A program made the position numbers and the translations under genes. From Sciurus carolinensis (Eukaryota > Chordata > Mammalia > Rodentia > Sciuridae), in contig NC_062214.1 of assembly GCF_902686445.1 (NCBI RefSeq), forward strand, positions 94,220,738 to 94,284,737: a stretch of 64,000 nt of DNA, given 5' to 3'. This document shows, piece by piece, positions 21,814 through 31,739 of this stretch (its first letter is position 1; every line of letters begins with the position of its first letter). The notes below the pieces were generated by a model. The model saw only the letters and a program-made list of their open reading frames with translations. It had not been told where the DNA came from and did no database searches.

Positions 21814-23250
21814 AATGTTCAGGAATCAGTGGGTCATTAAGATATTGCAGATTTCCTTTATTGACTTATAATGTCCCTGAAGATTGCTATTATATCCCCT
21901 CTTATCCTTCAGTAGCCTGCAGTCTTGGAGGAAGTTGATAATGCGGAGCTCCACAAAGAAGCTGCCTCTCTAGGGGTGGTGACGCTCAGGTGGTGTATAT
22001 TCCCTGCTAGTGGGCAGAGGTCCCTCCACTTGTTGACCAATGGTCATCCAACGGGGAACTAGGCTGCGGGCTGAGGCAAGTCCTGTTTATGCCTGTGTCT
22101 CTGGTTTTACCGTCCCTATGGGAAAACCTCACCCGGCAGGGAAGACTCACTTGGTGGGGACGTCTTGCTGATCAGTTCCCCTCCTAGAGGTTCCCCTCAA
22201 TCTACAACTACCGCCTGGGCTGGGCTGTCTTCCTCTGCAACGTTCCCAGGGGCCCAGACCTACCACCTGGGCCTGGGAGCCTCACCCTTCGCAGGCGAGT
22301 CTCCTTAGGCTGCCTCTCCCAAAGAATCTGCCCGCAGTCCTGGAAACTTCCCTCCGCCCCTAGGCGTGTCTCTGTGCGGCTCTTCCAGCAAGAAGCCACC
22401 TAGCTCCTGGGACCCTGCTCTGCACCTAATCGCCTGGCTATGCGGCCCCTCCTCTGAGTTACCACCTGGAGCCCCGTACAATAGCTCCGAGACCCAGAGA
22501 CCCGCCACACACCTCCTCCACCGGACAGCCACCCGGTTTCCGATGCAATCACTAGGGGCCCAAGCAATTCACTTCGCGTCTCCTCCTCCTGCCAACCGCC
22601 CGTAGCCCTAGGCAGTCACTCCAAGTCCAAGTGACCCGCCCTGTTCCTCCTCCTCCTCCTCGGGGTAGCCCCCCGGGTGTTCAGGAGCGGTGGCTCCGAG
22701 ACCAAGTGACCCACCACGCTCCTCCTCCAGGCAGGCCACCGGTGTTCAGGAGCGGTCGCTTTTAGTCCAATCAACTCAACACTCGCCTCCTCCTCTGGCA
22801 ACCGCCTGTATCTCTGATGCAGTCACTCCCAGACCAAGCGTCCCGCCGCGCTTCTCCTCTTCCTCCGGGCAACCCCCCGGTGTTCAGAAGCGGTCGTTCT
22901 GAGTCTAAACAGCTCGCCTTGCAGCTCCTCCTCAGGCAGCCGCCCGGAGCCCTAGTGGTTGCTCCGAGTCCAAGCGCTGTGCTGAGCCGCCTCCTCTACG
23001 ATGATCCCAGTTGTCCGTGTTTACCGCTCCAGCGGGGGGAGGGGCGTCTCGCCGAGCAACTCTACTTCACAAAGTTCCCTGCGTTCTGGGGCTACCGCCC
23101 CATCCGGGACGCCTCCCCAATGGGAGAGACTCACCCGGTGGCTTTGAGTTGGTTCCAAGTCTCTCACTATCTCCTCTTTTGAATCTTGTGTCCTGGAGCA
23201 ACATGAAATGCAGCTGCCCTCTATTCCGCCATCTTGAAACCTCTTTTTTC
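21814..23250 (-). promoter_or_regulatory. L1 5' UTR / internal promoter, CpG-rich
   Basis: About 1.4 kb upstream of ORF1, GC- and CpG-rich, ending at the 5' terminus with GCCATCTTGAA (23229-23239). Between about 22600 and 22990 it contains several imperfect repeats of roughly 80-100 bp, each with GGTGTTCAGGAGCGGT-like, TCC(G/C)AGTCCAAG(T/C)G-like and CGC(T/C)CCTCCTC-like blocks. By analogy with other L1s, this region should contain the RNA polymerase II promoter. Open frames here are not genes. Confidence 0.75.
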
Positions 23251-23358
23251 GTGCCTCGCTTTTGCTGAGGTTGGCTTTGAGCTCTCGATCAGACTGCCTC
23301 AGCCTCCCAATTCACTGGGATTACAGGTGTGTGCCACCCCACCTGGCTGACTTGTTTA
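23251..23358 (-). mobile_element. Composite SINE, left half (split by L1)
   Basis: Begins with the second copy of the L1 target-site duplication (23251-23263), then continues the B1-like front of the SINE to ACCTGGC at 23347: TGAGGTTGGCTTTGAGCTC, GACTGCCTCAGCCTCCCAATTC, GGGATTACAGGTGTGTGCC. ACTTGTTTA at 23350-23358 is the SINE's own target-site duplication partner. Confidence 0.92.
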
Positions 23359-24000
23359 ATTTTAAGGATGGGATTTTAATTTGGTCTTGATCCATCTTTT
23401 ACTGCTCCTCCTCCTTTCTATGGTTGGAGAAATTTTAAATCCAGGATTAAAATTCCATTTGAAATCTCCAAATTTGCCTCTGAACATTAGATAGCAAAAT
23501 AGAGCATCATATTTTCATATTTGTAAGTAGTTCCTATTTTTTTTAAACTCTGATGTTTGCTTCATGGATTGGCATGGTTCTCAAGCTTATTTAGAATTCT
23601 TGGTTCATTCCATGTCTGAAAAATAGGTATTTGATTTATTAGTTTGACCATATTTTCCTCCTAAAATCATCTTGAACCCATGGATGTATTCTTATGGTAT
23701 CTTTCAAAGGTATTCTTCTAAAATCTTCCATTGCATATATGAAATGCAATGACATTTATGTTGCCATATTTAGTATAAATAGGTTAGAATACATATCATC
23801 ATCATTTGAGATATTTTTTTATTAATAAAACTTAGTTAATTTCTCTAAATGGGAGAAAGGTGCAAGTTTTGTGGGGTGTGGAGGAAGGGGTAGAATAGAG
23901 GTACATTTAAGTTAGTAGAGAGGAGGGGTGGGGGCAATTAGGAAAGTTTGGAAAAGGGAGCTTTAAATCCTGAGGTCTGGAGCAGGGAAACTCTGCTCGT
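23359..24000. other. Unique sequence, nothing recognised
   Basis: AT-rich, no known repeat or coding pattern. Confidence 0.4.
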
Positions 24001-24510
24001 GTATTCAATCAGCAACGTGGATGTTACAGGAGGCACTACGATGATGAATTTGGAAGTGAAAAAAAAATAATGATGCCTATCTTCATGGAGTTTGCAGAGT
24101 AGTAAGAGAAGCAGGCATTAAACAAATGCTCATATAAATAAATATGCCCCTCCAAATTATGATTAAAATGTAGAATTAAATTATATGAGGGATACCTGTT
24201 TTAGAAGTGGGAGGAAGCTAGGGAAAACTTTTCTATTAAAGGAAGTTGTAGGCTGAGGCCTGAAAGATGACTTAGAGTTGGCTAACCTCAGAGCACCCCA
24301 GGTGCAGTGCTGGGGTGGAAAAGAACGTGGCTAATGCAGAGGGCAAGAGGTGAGGGAAGAGGCAGGCCCTGTGGGTCAGGGACTTGAAGTCTCTCCTTAG
24401 TGCCATGGGTGGCACCTAAGTGTTTACAGTGAGGAGTGGAGTAATGGGCTGTGTTTTTAAGATCACTCTGTCTAAATATGGTGGATGGAGGAGAACCAAG
24501 AGGAGAGATG
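24000..24510 (-). repeat. L2 fragment
   Basis: Antisense L2: 'CCTATCTTCATGGAGTTTGCAGAG', 'CTGAGGCCTGAAAGATGAC', 'AGGCAGGCCCTGTGGGTCAGGG' and 'GTGTTTTTAAGATCACTCTGTC' occur in the expected order. Confidence 0.65.
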
Positions 24511-24788
24511 TTGGGAAAATGCTAAAAATAATGACTGAGAGATATGAAATGCATATTGCCTAAATCTTCCATATCCACCAATCACTAGTGACTAAAACTT
24601 ACCTCTTTGGGCTGAAATCTGAAAGCCTTCCCAGTGTGCTATGAGGGACAGAATAAACCATTATGGTGCATCACAATATGAATTCAGTGTTGCTTGGAGT
24701 TGCTCATGCAGAGCATGAGGGTGCAATCACTTTAGAAAGGTAACTTACTTCTGCTAGTTCAGACAAAAACTTTCTTCCTCCCTCTCTC
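24511..24788. other. Unique sequence, nothing recognised
   Basis: No repeat or coding signature seen. Confidence 0.35.
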
Positions 24789-24828
24789 AATCAATCTCTC
24801 TCTCTCTTTCTCTTTCTTTCTTTCTTTT
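24789..24828. repeat. (TC)n/(TTTC)n microsatellite
   Basis: Pyrimidine run adjoining the antisense SINE fragment. Confidence 0.85.
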
Positions 24829-24907
24829 ACCAGTGATTAAACCCAGGGGTACTTAAACATTGAAACACATCCCCAGCCCTTTTTTATATTTTATTTAGAG
24901 ACAGGGT
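24829..24907 (-). mobile_element. Composite SINE fragment, antisense
   Basis: Antisense ID-like back half (ACCAGTGATTAAACCCAGGG; CATCCCCAGCCC), the linker (TATTTTATTTAGAGACAGGGTC) and then truncation. The B1-like front is missing. Confidence 0.7.
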
Positions 24908-24912
24908 CAATG

Positions 24913-24960
24913 CCCCTCAGGTAAGTGCTCCTGAGTTCAATTCCTATTAACACACATGCG

Positions 24961-24962
<2 letters not shown>
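24913..24962 (+). mobile_element. ID-like SINE 3' fragment, sense
   Basis: Only the B-box end of an ID-like SINE (AGGTAAGTGCTCCTGAGTTCAATTCC) followed by a tail that has become the (CA)n run. It faces the preceding fragment head-on. Confidence 0.55.

Positions 24963-24963
<1 letters not shown>

Positions 24964-25000
<37 letters not shown>
24964..25000. repeat. (CA)n microsatellite
   Basis: About 17 CA units, followed by an A-rich (AAAAG)n stretch. Confidence 0.95.
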
Positions 25001-25002
<2 letters not shown>

Positions 25003-25300
25003 AAAAGAAAAAAGAAAAAAATCTGAGGCAAAAGAACAAAATGTTAAGGTGTGTAACAGAAATGAATGGTGAAATAATTGCATTGTGATTGTTGAATGAT
25101 TTTCTATCCTTGTTTCTGTTACATGTGTCATAATAAAATCCTCTGAGATGTATCAGAAGGAAAGGTGCTGAGGACTGCCAGCACTGACGACTGCAGCTAC
25201 AGACCAGGCACACATGTGAATCTGTCCCCAAAGTCCCCAAGACCCACTGCATTGTCTCCACCTAGATGACATGCAGTGGATGGTTACACCGAGTCCCTTT

Positions 25301-25301
25301 G

Positions 25302-25377
<76 letters not shown>

Positions 25378-25378
25378 T
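25301..25378. repeat. (TTTC)n microsatellite
   Basis: About 19 TTTC units that directly precede an antisense L1 3' end. It probably grew from that element's poly(A) tail. Confidence 0.95.
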
Positions 25379-25502
25379 TTAATAAAAAAATTAATGGTTA
25401 TCCACAGTAGTTGGACTCATCCTGACAAACTCACACATGCATGGAAATAGATTTCAGTTCATAATCCCTCCTTTTCCCTCTGACCCTTTTTCCTATATTC
25501 AT
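25379..25502 (-). mobile_element. L1 3' UTR end, antisense
   Basis: 'ACAAACTCACACATGCATGG' followed by ATTTCAGTTCATAATCCCTCC resembles the L1 3' UTR end also seen at 45225-45290. The adjacent T-rich/TTTC tract is its tail. Confidence 0.55.
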
Positions 25503-25504
25503 TA

Positions 25505-26343
25505 ATCACCTGTATGTCTTCTTCTGTGAAGTGTCTGTCCAGTTCCTTGGCCCATTTATTGATTGGGTTTTTTGCATTTTTGGTGTAAAGTTTTGTAAGT
25601 TCTTTATAAATTTTGCTCTAATTAGAATGGCTATTATCAAGAACACAAACAATAATAGATGTTGGTGTGGATGTGGGGAAAAAGGCACACTTTTACATTG
25701 CTGTTGGAATTTCAAATTGGTGCAAAACTCTGGAAAGCAGTGTGGAAAATTCTCAGAAAACTTGGAATGGACCCACCTTTTGACCCAGTTATCCCACTCC
25801 TAGGTTTATACCCAAAGGACTTAAAATCAGCATACTACAGTGATGCAGCGACATCAATGTTTATAGCAGCTCAATTCACAACAGCTAGATTGTGGGACCA
25901 ATCTAGATGCCCTTAAACAGATGAATGGGTAAAGAAACTGTGGTATATATACACAACGAAATATTATTCAGTCATAAAGAAGAATAATATTATGGCATTT
26001 GCAAATAAATGGATGGAATTGGAGAATATCATGCTAAGTGAAATAAACAAAACCCCAAAAACCAAAGGCCGAATATTTTCCCTGCTAGGTGGATGATGAT
26101 ATATAATGGGCCGTAGGGAGTGAGAAGAATGGAGGAACTTTAGATTATGTAGAAGGAAATCAGAGGGAGGTGGGGTATGAAAAATGGTGGAATGAGACAG
26201 ACATCATTACCCTATGTACATGTATGATTACATGAATGGTGTGAATCTGCATCATGTACAACCATACAAACCAAATGATGTATCCCATTTGTGTACAATG
26301 AATCAAAATGCAGTCTGTAAAAAATTAAAAAAAAAAAAATTTT
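25505..26343 (+). mobile_element. Twin-primed (5'-inverted) L1 insertion
   Basis: 25505-25617 is ORF2 sequence in antisense (ending upstream of the knuckle region). It is joined directly at 25618 to ORF2 and 3' UTR sequence in sense (CTCTAATTAGAATGGCTATTATC onward), finishing in a poly(A) run at 26323-26338. The two segments are neighbours in L1, with about 100 bp of L1 missing at the junction, as expected of twin priming. The sense part retains the knuckle region near 25660-25720 (the [14 protein letters not shown] reading). Non-functional. Confidence 0.85.
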
Positions 26344-26589
26344 AAAAACACTATAATTTTCTTAAATTTTCACTTGACAATTGACAGAATACCTGTTTTA
26401 AATTTTATTTTTTCAAAAAGACCATAAATTCCCATATTAAATATTACATGAATATAGTTGCAAAGAGCAACTTGGATATTTATTTTCTCAGTTCTCAGTC
26501 TTTTCAACCTGTCAATATAGTAAGTTAAATTGTTCTGTCTAAATAGCATTTTGTGGCAGATGATTATTCTAACAAGAATAAAGTCCTCA

Positions 26590-26684
26590 TTTTATTTATC
26601 TATTGGATGGTGCTGGGGATTAAACCCAGGGCCTCGTGCATGCTAGGCAAGCACTCTACCACTAAGTTACATTCCCATCTCTGA
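26590..26684 (-). mobile_element. ID-type SINE, antisense
   Basis: On the minus strand: a decayed A-box region, AGAGTGCTTGCCTAGCATGCACGAGG, GGGTTTAATCCC (B box) and CAGCACCATCCAATAGATAAATAAAATG as tail. Confidence 0.85.
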
Positions 26685-26689
26685 AGTCC

Positions 26690-27330
26690 TCATTTTAAAC
26701 AGGAAGGCCTAGATGTATCACCAGTCCTCAGAAACAGTCAGGACTGTGTTTCGATGCTTTTAATTACTTTTGATTACCAAACTGCTATGTCCATGCTAAT
26801 TGCTAAATTCTGTGGGATCTCACTAAGATGAGATACAGCCAAGAATCAACAGTAAAGCTCCAAATCAGCAGAGGTGGTGCTTTTAACATCTTAAGCCATA
26901 TTCAAGGCTGTATTACAGCTCTGATATTAAGTTGGTAGAGGCAAGAACCTTTCACTAATAATGACCTGAGTGGGGTGAAGGCAACTTGTCCTGATGTAGG
27001 AAGTTGACTTTCCTATTTCCCCTTTAGGTCACTTTCAACCCCAGAATGTCACACGATTCCTAGATTACTGTGGGCAAAATTAAGCTGAAGATTCAGTCAC
27101 TCAGAATTAAAATGACATTTTCTTTCAGTTCACCTACATGGTAGAAACAAGGTTTATCTCTCTGTGTCCCACGCTTACCTTCATTACCTGGCCTGATGTC
27201 TTGATGCTGCTTATGGAGAGCCTTTCTATCACTTTTGAGCTTTCAAGGTGCTGGGTTTGTCCTCCTCAGACACCCACCCTTTGTCTTCTCATCCTACTTT
27301 TTCATGATTTTGTCTTATTTTTTTTAACTG
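26690..27330. other. Unique sequence, possible conserved non-coding DNA
   Basis: No repeat recognised. 26750-26990 has a balanced composition with TAATTA/TAATTG motifs. The sense frame 27138-27338 has no recognisable features. Confidence 0.3.
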
Positions 27331-27334
27331 ATAT

Positions 27335-28140
27335 ATGAAAACACAAAAATTGCTTATATTAATGGGGTACCTGTGATGTTTGAATGTATCTATTGTGAAA
27401 TGTTTACATTGGTCGAACCATATGTATTGCCTCAAATATTTATCATTTCTTTATGATGAAAGTTTATTCAAAAACTTTCTTCTAACCTTTCTGAGATATC
27501 TAGTACAATATCAAGAGTCTCCCTGTTGTGCAAACTGTAACTTAACACCCATCAACAGACCTCTGCCCATCCCTCCCTGTTCCTGTTCTCCCTAGTCTCT
27601 GGTGTCCATCATTATCTCTATGGGTTCAATTTCTTTAGATTTCACAAATAAGTGAGAGCATGTAATACTAGTCTTTCTGTGCCTGGCTTATTTCACTTAA
27701 AATATTACTCTCCAGTTCTAGTTTATGACTGAATGTGGTATAAGTACCACATTTTTTTTTCTCTCCTCATTAGTTGGTGGACACTTAGTCGTTTCCATTT
27801 CTCGGCTGTTGTGAATGGGTGGTGGTAGAGATGGGAACGCAGGTGCCTCTTCAACATACTGGTTTCATTTCCTGTGGACTTACATCCAAAGTGGGATTGC
27901 TGGATCATACAGTAGTTCAACATTTCATCTTTGGATACTCCATACTATTCTCCATAATAGCTTTGCAGAAGCTAATTTTACAGTTTAAAAAAAAAAAAAA
28001 AAGAGTGTTTGGGTAGAAACAACTTTAATTTTTTCTGAATTGAGTTGACTGATTTTAAAGCAAATCAGTAAATACTTCCTATGATTTTCCCACCAAAAGT
28101 GTGCAAGGTTACCCTTTTTCTCTACATTCTCCCTCTTTTC
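27335..28140 (-). mobile_element. L1 (L1MA-like) 3' UTR/ORF2 end, antisense, interrupted
   Basis: Antisense old L1: 'GATTTCACAAATAAGTGAGAGC', 'GCCTGGCTTATTTCACTTAAAATATTACTCTCCAG', 'GTTGTGAATGGGTGG' and 'CAAAGTGGGATTGCTGGATC'. The match pauses at about 27983 and resumes with 'CCCACCAAAAGTGTGCAAGG' near 28090. The intervening ~100 bp is not L1. Confidence 0.7.
27983..28088. repeat. ~100-bp insertion similar to 29954-30070
   Basis: Interrupts the L1 relic and matches sequence 2 kb downstream at roughly 80% (both have GAATTGAG..GACTGATTTTAAAGCA.ATCA.TAAATA.TTCCTAT). Includes an A run at 27987-28002. No known repeat family recognised. Confidence 0.75.
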
Positions 28141-28766
28141 TTGGCTTTTAATTTGGATTTCAGTTGCACTGAGGATAAAAATATCTTTGTAGTATTTATT
28201 CACAGGATGGAACTAGTTAATTTTTCTTTGCATATTGGTTTCCACTGCTCTTGCTAATTTTTGTTTCATTATTTTGGTCTTAAACATATTGAGTTGAAAA
28301 ACTATTGGAAAAACTTCCCCCAAAGCATTTCCTTTCCCCTCATCAGTGGGTGGAAAAGACCCTCGTTCTTATCAATAAAACAGCTTTCTGGCAAATTAGC
28401 AAATCCTGTTCTACTCCCACATTAAGGAAACCTGTAGGTTGCAGAGGATTCGAGATTCTGATTTCCTTCACTGCAGTCAGTCCTGGGAAGCAAAATTTTG
28501 AGACAGAAAGACATAGAGTCAGGCACAAAAAGAAAAGCCCAAACTGACAGAGGAAAGGAACAGGCAGGGACGAAGACTGAGAAAGATAACAAGAAGGGTA
28601 GAGTGGGGGCAGAGAGACTAAGCAGAAGGCAAGGAGGAGGGAGTGTGCTGGGAAAGAGAAAGTAAGAGAACATAGAGGGAGATGAGCAAGAGAGATGCAA
28701 GGAGGACTGTGATCATTTTTCAAATAGAAACATAGTATGTTTGAGAACCATCTAAATAACCTCTGC
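28141..28766. other. Mostly unique sequence
   Basis: Includes a purine-rich stretch (about 28540-28710). The antisense frames across it are low-complexity Leu/Ser/Pro readings and not genes. No repeat recognised. Confidence 0.4.
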
Positions 28767-28768
28767 TG

Positions 28769-28942
28769 GCTGGGCATGGTAGCCCACACCTGTAATCCCA
28801 GTGGTTAGGGAAGCTGAGGCAGAAGGATTACAAGTTCAAATCTAGCCTCACAACTTAATGAGGCCCTAAGCAACTTAGTGAGACCCTGTGTCAAAAATAA
28901 GAAGGGCTGGAGAAGTGACTCAGTGGTATCTAAATAAATAAA
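28769..28942 (+). mobile_element. Composite B1/ID-type SINE, 3'-truncated
   Basis: B1-like front (GGCATGGTAGCCCACACCTGTAATCCCAG), linker, and the start of the ID part (AGGGCTGGAGAAGTGACTCAGTGG), which then jumps to a (AAAT)n tail without a B box. Imperfect flanking repeats (TAAATAACCTCTGCTG at 28753-28768, TAAATGACCTATGCTG at 28943-28958) are a likely target-site duplication. Confidence 0.85.
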
Positions 28943-28958
28943 TAAATGACCTATGCTG

Positions 28959-30120
28959 TTAAATCAGTCCCCAAATACACAGATCTTTTGAACCCAAGTC
29001 TTCTGTGAGGGGAAAACAGCAGGAAGTGAGCTGGAGGTACCCATATGACAGGCAAGATTTCCCTGCCAGGCATGAGATGAATTCAGCTGAAGTTTATAAT
29101 CAGTAAATGATCAGAATAAATGCTTTGAAATCACCTGCCAAGACATCAAACCCATGTTAACCACCCAAAGAACCTTCCAAAGCAATGCTATTTTAGAAAG
29201 CATGTTAATGAAATTGGGTGTGATGAAACGGAAGCGATTCTCTTGTTTGGTTTTATTAAAATGAGTCCATCTTGTGAAATGGATCCATTTCCCATTTCTC
29301 AACATCTTATCAGAGGATGCCATTGCAGTGGGGACCAAGTGCTCCCTTTCCAATTTAATGGGAAATCAAAAGTGCAGAGCCACCTGCACAGACAAAAACC
29401 AACAACTCTGAAGGATGACCCTTCAGTGGAAATGCATTATGGGGCAGGCCATGTGTTTTCCTGGGACTCACATTTTAACCCTAGTGTCGTTCCCTGTACT
29501 TTATCTCAGTAAGATCCTGGCTTATGCTGTTCTCTACCCAGTATCAGCAGTGGGCAAATAATAATTGTCAGAGCTCAGATTTCTCTAAGACCTCATCTTC
29601 TCAGAGTGGATATTATAGGTGTAAAGACCAGTGAAGTTGGTAATGAAATAGCAAGTATTCCTTTAGGATTTTGATGTCAGAGAAAGGAACTCATTGTCTC
29701 CATTGCCAAGAAGCTGTCAAATCTGCTTTAATTATGATAAATAACATACACATACCTGAGAAGGTTTTTTTTTTCCTCTTGCTCATGCTGACTTTCTTAA
29801 AATGCCTCTTTGCTAAATATTATCTCAGGAGCCAATGCAACTAGCTTTAGGGACGGACTGGGACAGTGTTGCTATGTGCAATGGTGTTTATAAAACATTT
29901 CTGCTTGGCTGAATTCATCAGGCTCCAACATCTCTCCGTGTGTAATTACTTTTCTTTGCAGTTGCTAATTTTAAGATGAAAAAAGAAGATTTGGGGTAGA
30001 CAGTTTTAATCTTTTCAGAATTGAGCAGACTGATTTTAAAGCAGATCAATAAATATTTCCTATCATTTGCTCTCCAAGAGAAAGGAAATCACCATGTTTT
30101 TGAAGTGGGCAGGTGGGCAG
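28959..30120. other. Unique sequence, possible conserved non-coding DNA
   Basis: No repeat family recognised. 29560-29960 and 29954-30070 (the likely relative of the insertion at 28.0 kb) stand out as non-repetitive and of balanced composition. Short sense and antisense frames show no known domain. Confidence 0.35.
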
Positions 30121-30149
30121 GCTTTTTTTTTTTTTTTTTTTTTTTTTTA
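30121..30149. repeat. Poly(T) tract
   Basis: A near-pure T run with no SINE or L1 body recognised beside it. Confidence 0.9.
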
Positions 30150-30296
30150 CTTAGAGGAAAAGAAAATGGGGAATAATTATGATATTGATGTAAGAGTTGA
30201 GAAAGAAGCATGTATTAATTGTGAATTGCAGCTAAATCAGTATAATAGAGCTATCTTGATAGTTATAGTTTAGTAAACAATCTCAGTCACTGAAAA

Positions 30297-30331
<35 letters not shown>
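30297..30331. repeat. (CA)n microsatellite
   Basis: About 16 CA units. Confidence 0.95.
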
Positions 30332-31119
30332 AAACAAAACTGGGGATCAGTTATGGTGCAATGCTATGATGCCCAGTTAGCTCTGCATTATTTAGACACA
30401 AAGCGATTTTCCAAAATACGTGTATTTGAAGAGGACATTATAAAGAAGTATGAATTTTGCACAGATTTTGGCCCTCTTTAAAATCTAGACATATCTTTTG
30501 CTTATTCTTGTTAACAGTCCCAGAGTGTTTTATATTTGCAGTGTTTTACTCTGGTTTTGCTAGTTATTCCCAATGCTAATACACACCTGACCTCATTCTA
30601 TTGTTTAGGTAAAGTTAACAGGCCTCAGAATTCAGTGAGTTGATGGCTTCATCTCTGGCTTAATTAGACAGTTTAAGCTCTAATTGGCTGGTGTTAAGAC
30701 AATCAATCAGTGAGAGGGTTGCACATACACTCACTGGGAATTGTGGGAGCAATTGATCTAGTCAGCACCAGACACTTCAGCAGAAATCACTTATTCTGAG
30801 CAGAACTACACGTTGCAGAGGGCTCTGGCAGCGGGTGTCTATGAATTCCTGGTGAAGTGCTGTGGCAGTTCAACCCTTTCTGTGTGCAGAGTTTGAGGAA
30901 AAGCAGATTGCCCCATCTCTTGTGTTGCAGAAGGAAAACATGTTAGAATTAAGTGTATTTGCTCACCAAGATGAAGAGGTGACTGTCAACTAGAACAAAA
31001 TCTGCCTTTTGGAAAGGGAAGCAAAAGTAAACTGGAAGGCCCAGGTATAATGAGACTGTTGTGTGGTCAAGCGAAGATCTGGAAATGTAGGTATTGGAAG
31101 AAGCACAGACCCACACATT
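30332..31119. other. Unique sequence, possible conserved non-coding DNA
   Basis: 30600-30800 carries TTAATTAG, CTAATTGG and CAATCAATCAG motifs and no repeat. The remainder is unremarkable. Confidence 0.3.
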
Positions 31120-31245
31120 CTGAATCCACTGGGTTGTGAGTTCCTTGAAGGAAGGACTGGGTCTCGTCTATCTTTGTATCTCTTATAGTGTCTATCCCTG
31201 GGCCTCACGTGCCCCATTAACAGAATGAATACAGGAAACACTTGT
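31120..31245 (+). repeat. L2 3' end
   Basis: 'GTTGTGAGTTCCTTGAAGGAAGGACTGGGTC' followed by 'TATCTTTGTATCTCTTATAGTGTC' and a decayed end motif. This is the L2 3' pattern. Confidence 0.6.
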
Positions 31246-31601
31246 TCTCAGAGTAACTAAGCCACGCTCAGAATGTGAATTTCTTTACCACTTAGTATAT
31301 GTCATTGAATGGTCATTTATCTTGTTCTTTAAACTTGGTCCTAAACAATGTCCCTGAGTCAACCTGCTCCCACTGGGAATATGCACAAGAATGTCCTTGT
31401 ATCATTCTGTATACACAGGTTGATTCTCAGGATACCCACCTTGAAGGGATTGGACTAATTTAGTGGCATGAATTCTGATATGTGTAAAAAGAAATGCCAT
31501 CCACTGACACAATACAGATGAATTTTGAAGATTGATAATGTCTACATGTAGCTTCATTATGTCTTCTCTATGCTTCTGCAAATGTTTAAAAATGTTGAAT
31601 A

Positions 31602-31726
31602 GGGGCTGGAATCAGTGGTAGAGCCCTTGCCTTGCACATGTGAGGCACTGGGTTTGATCCTCAGCACCATATAAAATGAATAAATAAAATAAGGTATTGT
31701 GTCCATCTACAACTAAAAATATTTTT
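31602..31726 (+). mobile_element. ID-type SINE with extended tail and target-site duplication
   Basis: GGGCTGGAATCAGTGGTAGAGC, CTTGCCTTGCACATGTGAGG, GGGTTTGATCC (B box), CAGCACC, then the extended tail (ATTGTGTCCATCTACAACTAAAAAT). Flanked by AAATGTTGAATA (31590-31601) and AAATGTTAAATA (31727-31738), 11 of 12 matching. Confidence 0.88.
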
Positions 31727-31739
31727 AAATGTTAAATAA

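Larger units (their letters stand above)
16604..23250 (-). mobile_element. Full-length L1 with 13-bp target-site duplication
   Basis: A complete antisense L1 of about 6.65 kb. From its 5' end: GC-rich 5' UTR (21814-23250), ORF1 (20767-21813), a spacer with a TAAA run, ORF2 (about 16858-20679), a 3' UTR with CT-rich and telomere-like motifs (16611-16857), and a poly(A) tail seen as the T run at 16600-16611. Identical GTGCCTCGCTTTT repeats at 16591-16603 and 23251-23263 are its target-site duplication. It interrupts a composite SINE. The preserved duplication and largely open frames point to a fairly recent insertion. ORF2 lesions make it non-autonomous. Confidence 0.95.

Noticed and set aside
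22208..23268. GC-rich open frames near 22.2-23.3 kb as genes or a CpG-island promoter of a host gene
   Set aside because: The whole block is the L1 5' UTR, bounded by the element's 5' end and target-site duplication.
28343..28789. 148-codon antisense open frame rich in Leu/Ser/Pro
   Set aside because: Encoded by a purine-rich low-complexity tract and overlapping a second frame; partly within a SINE.
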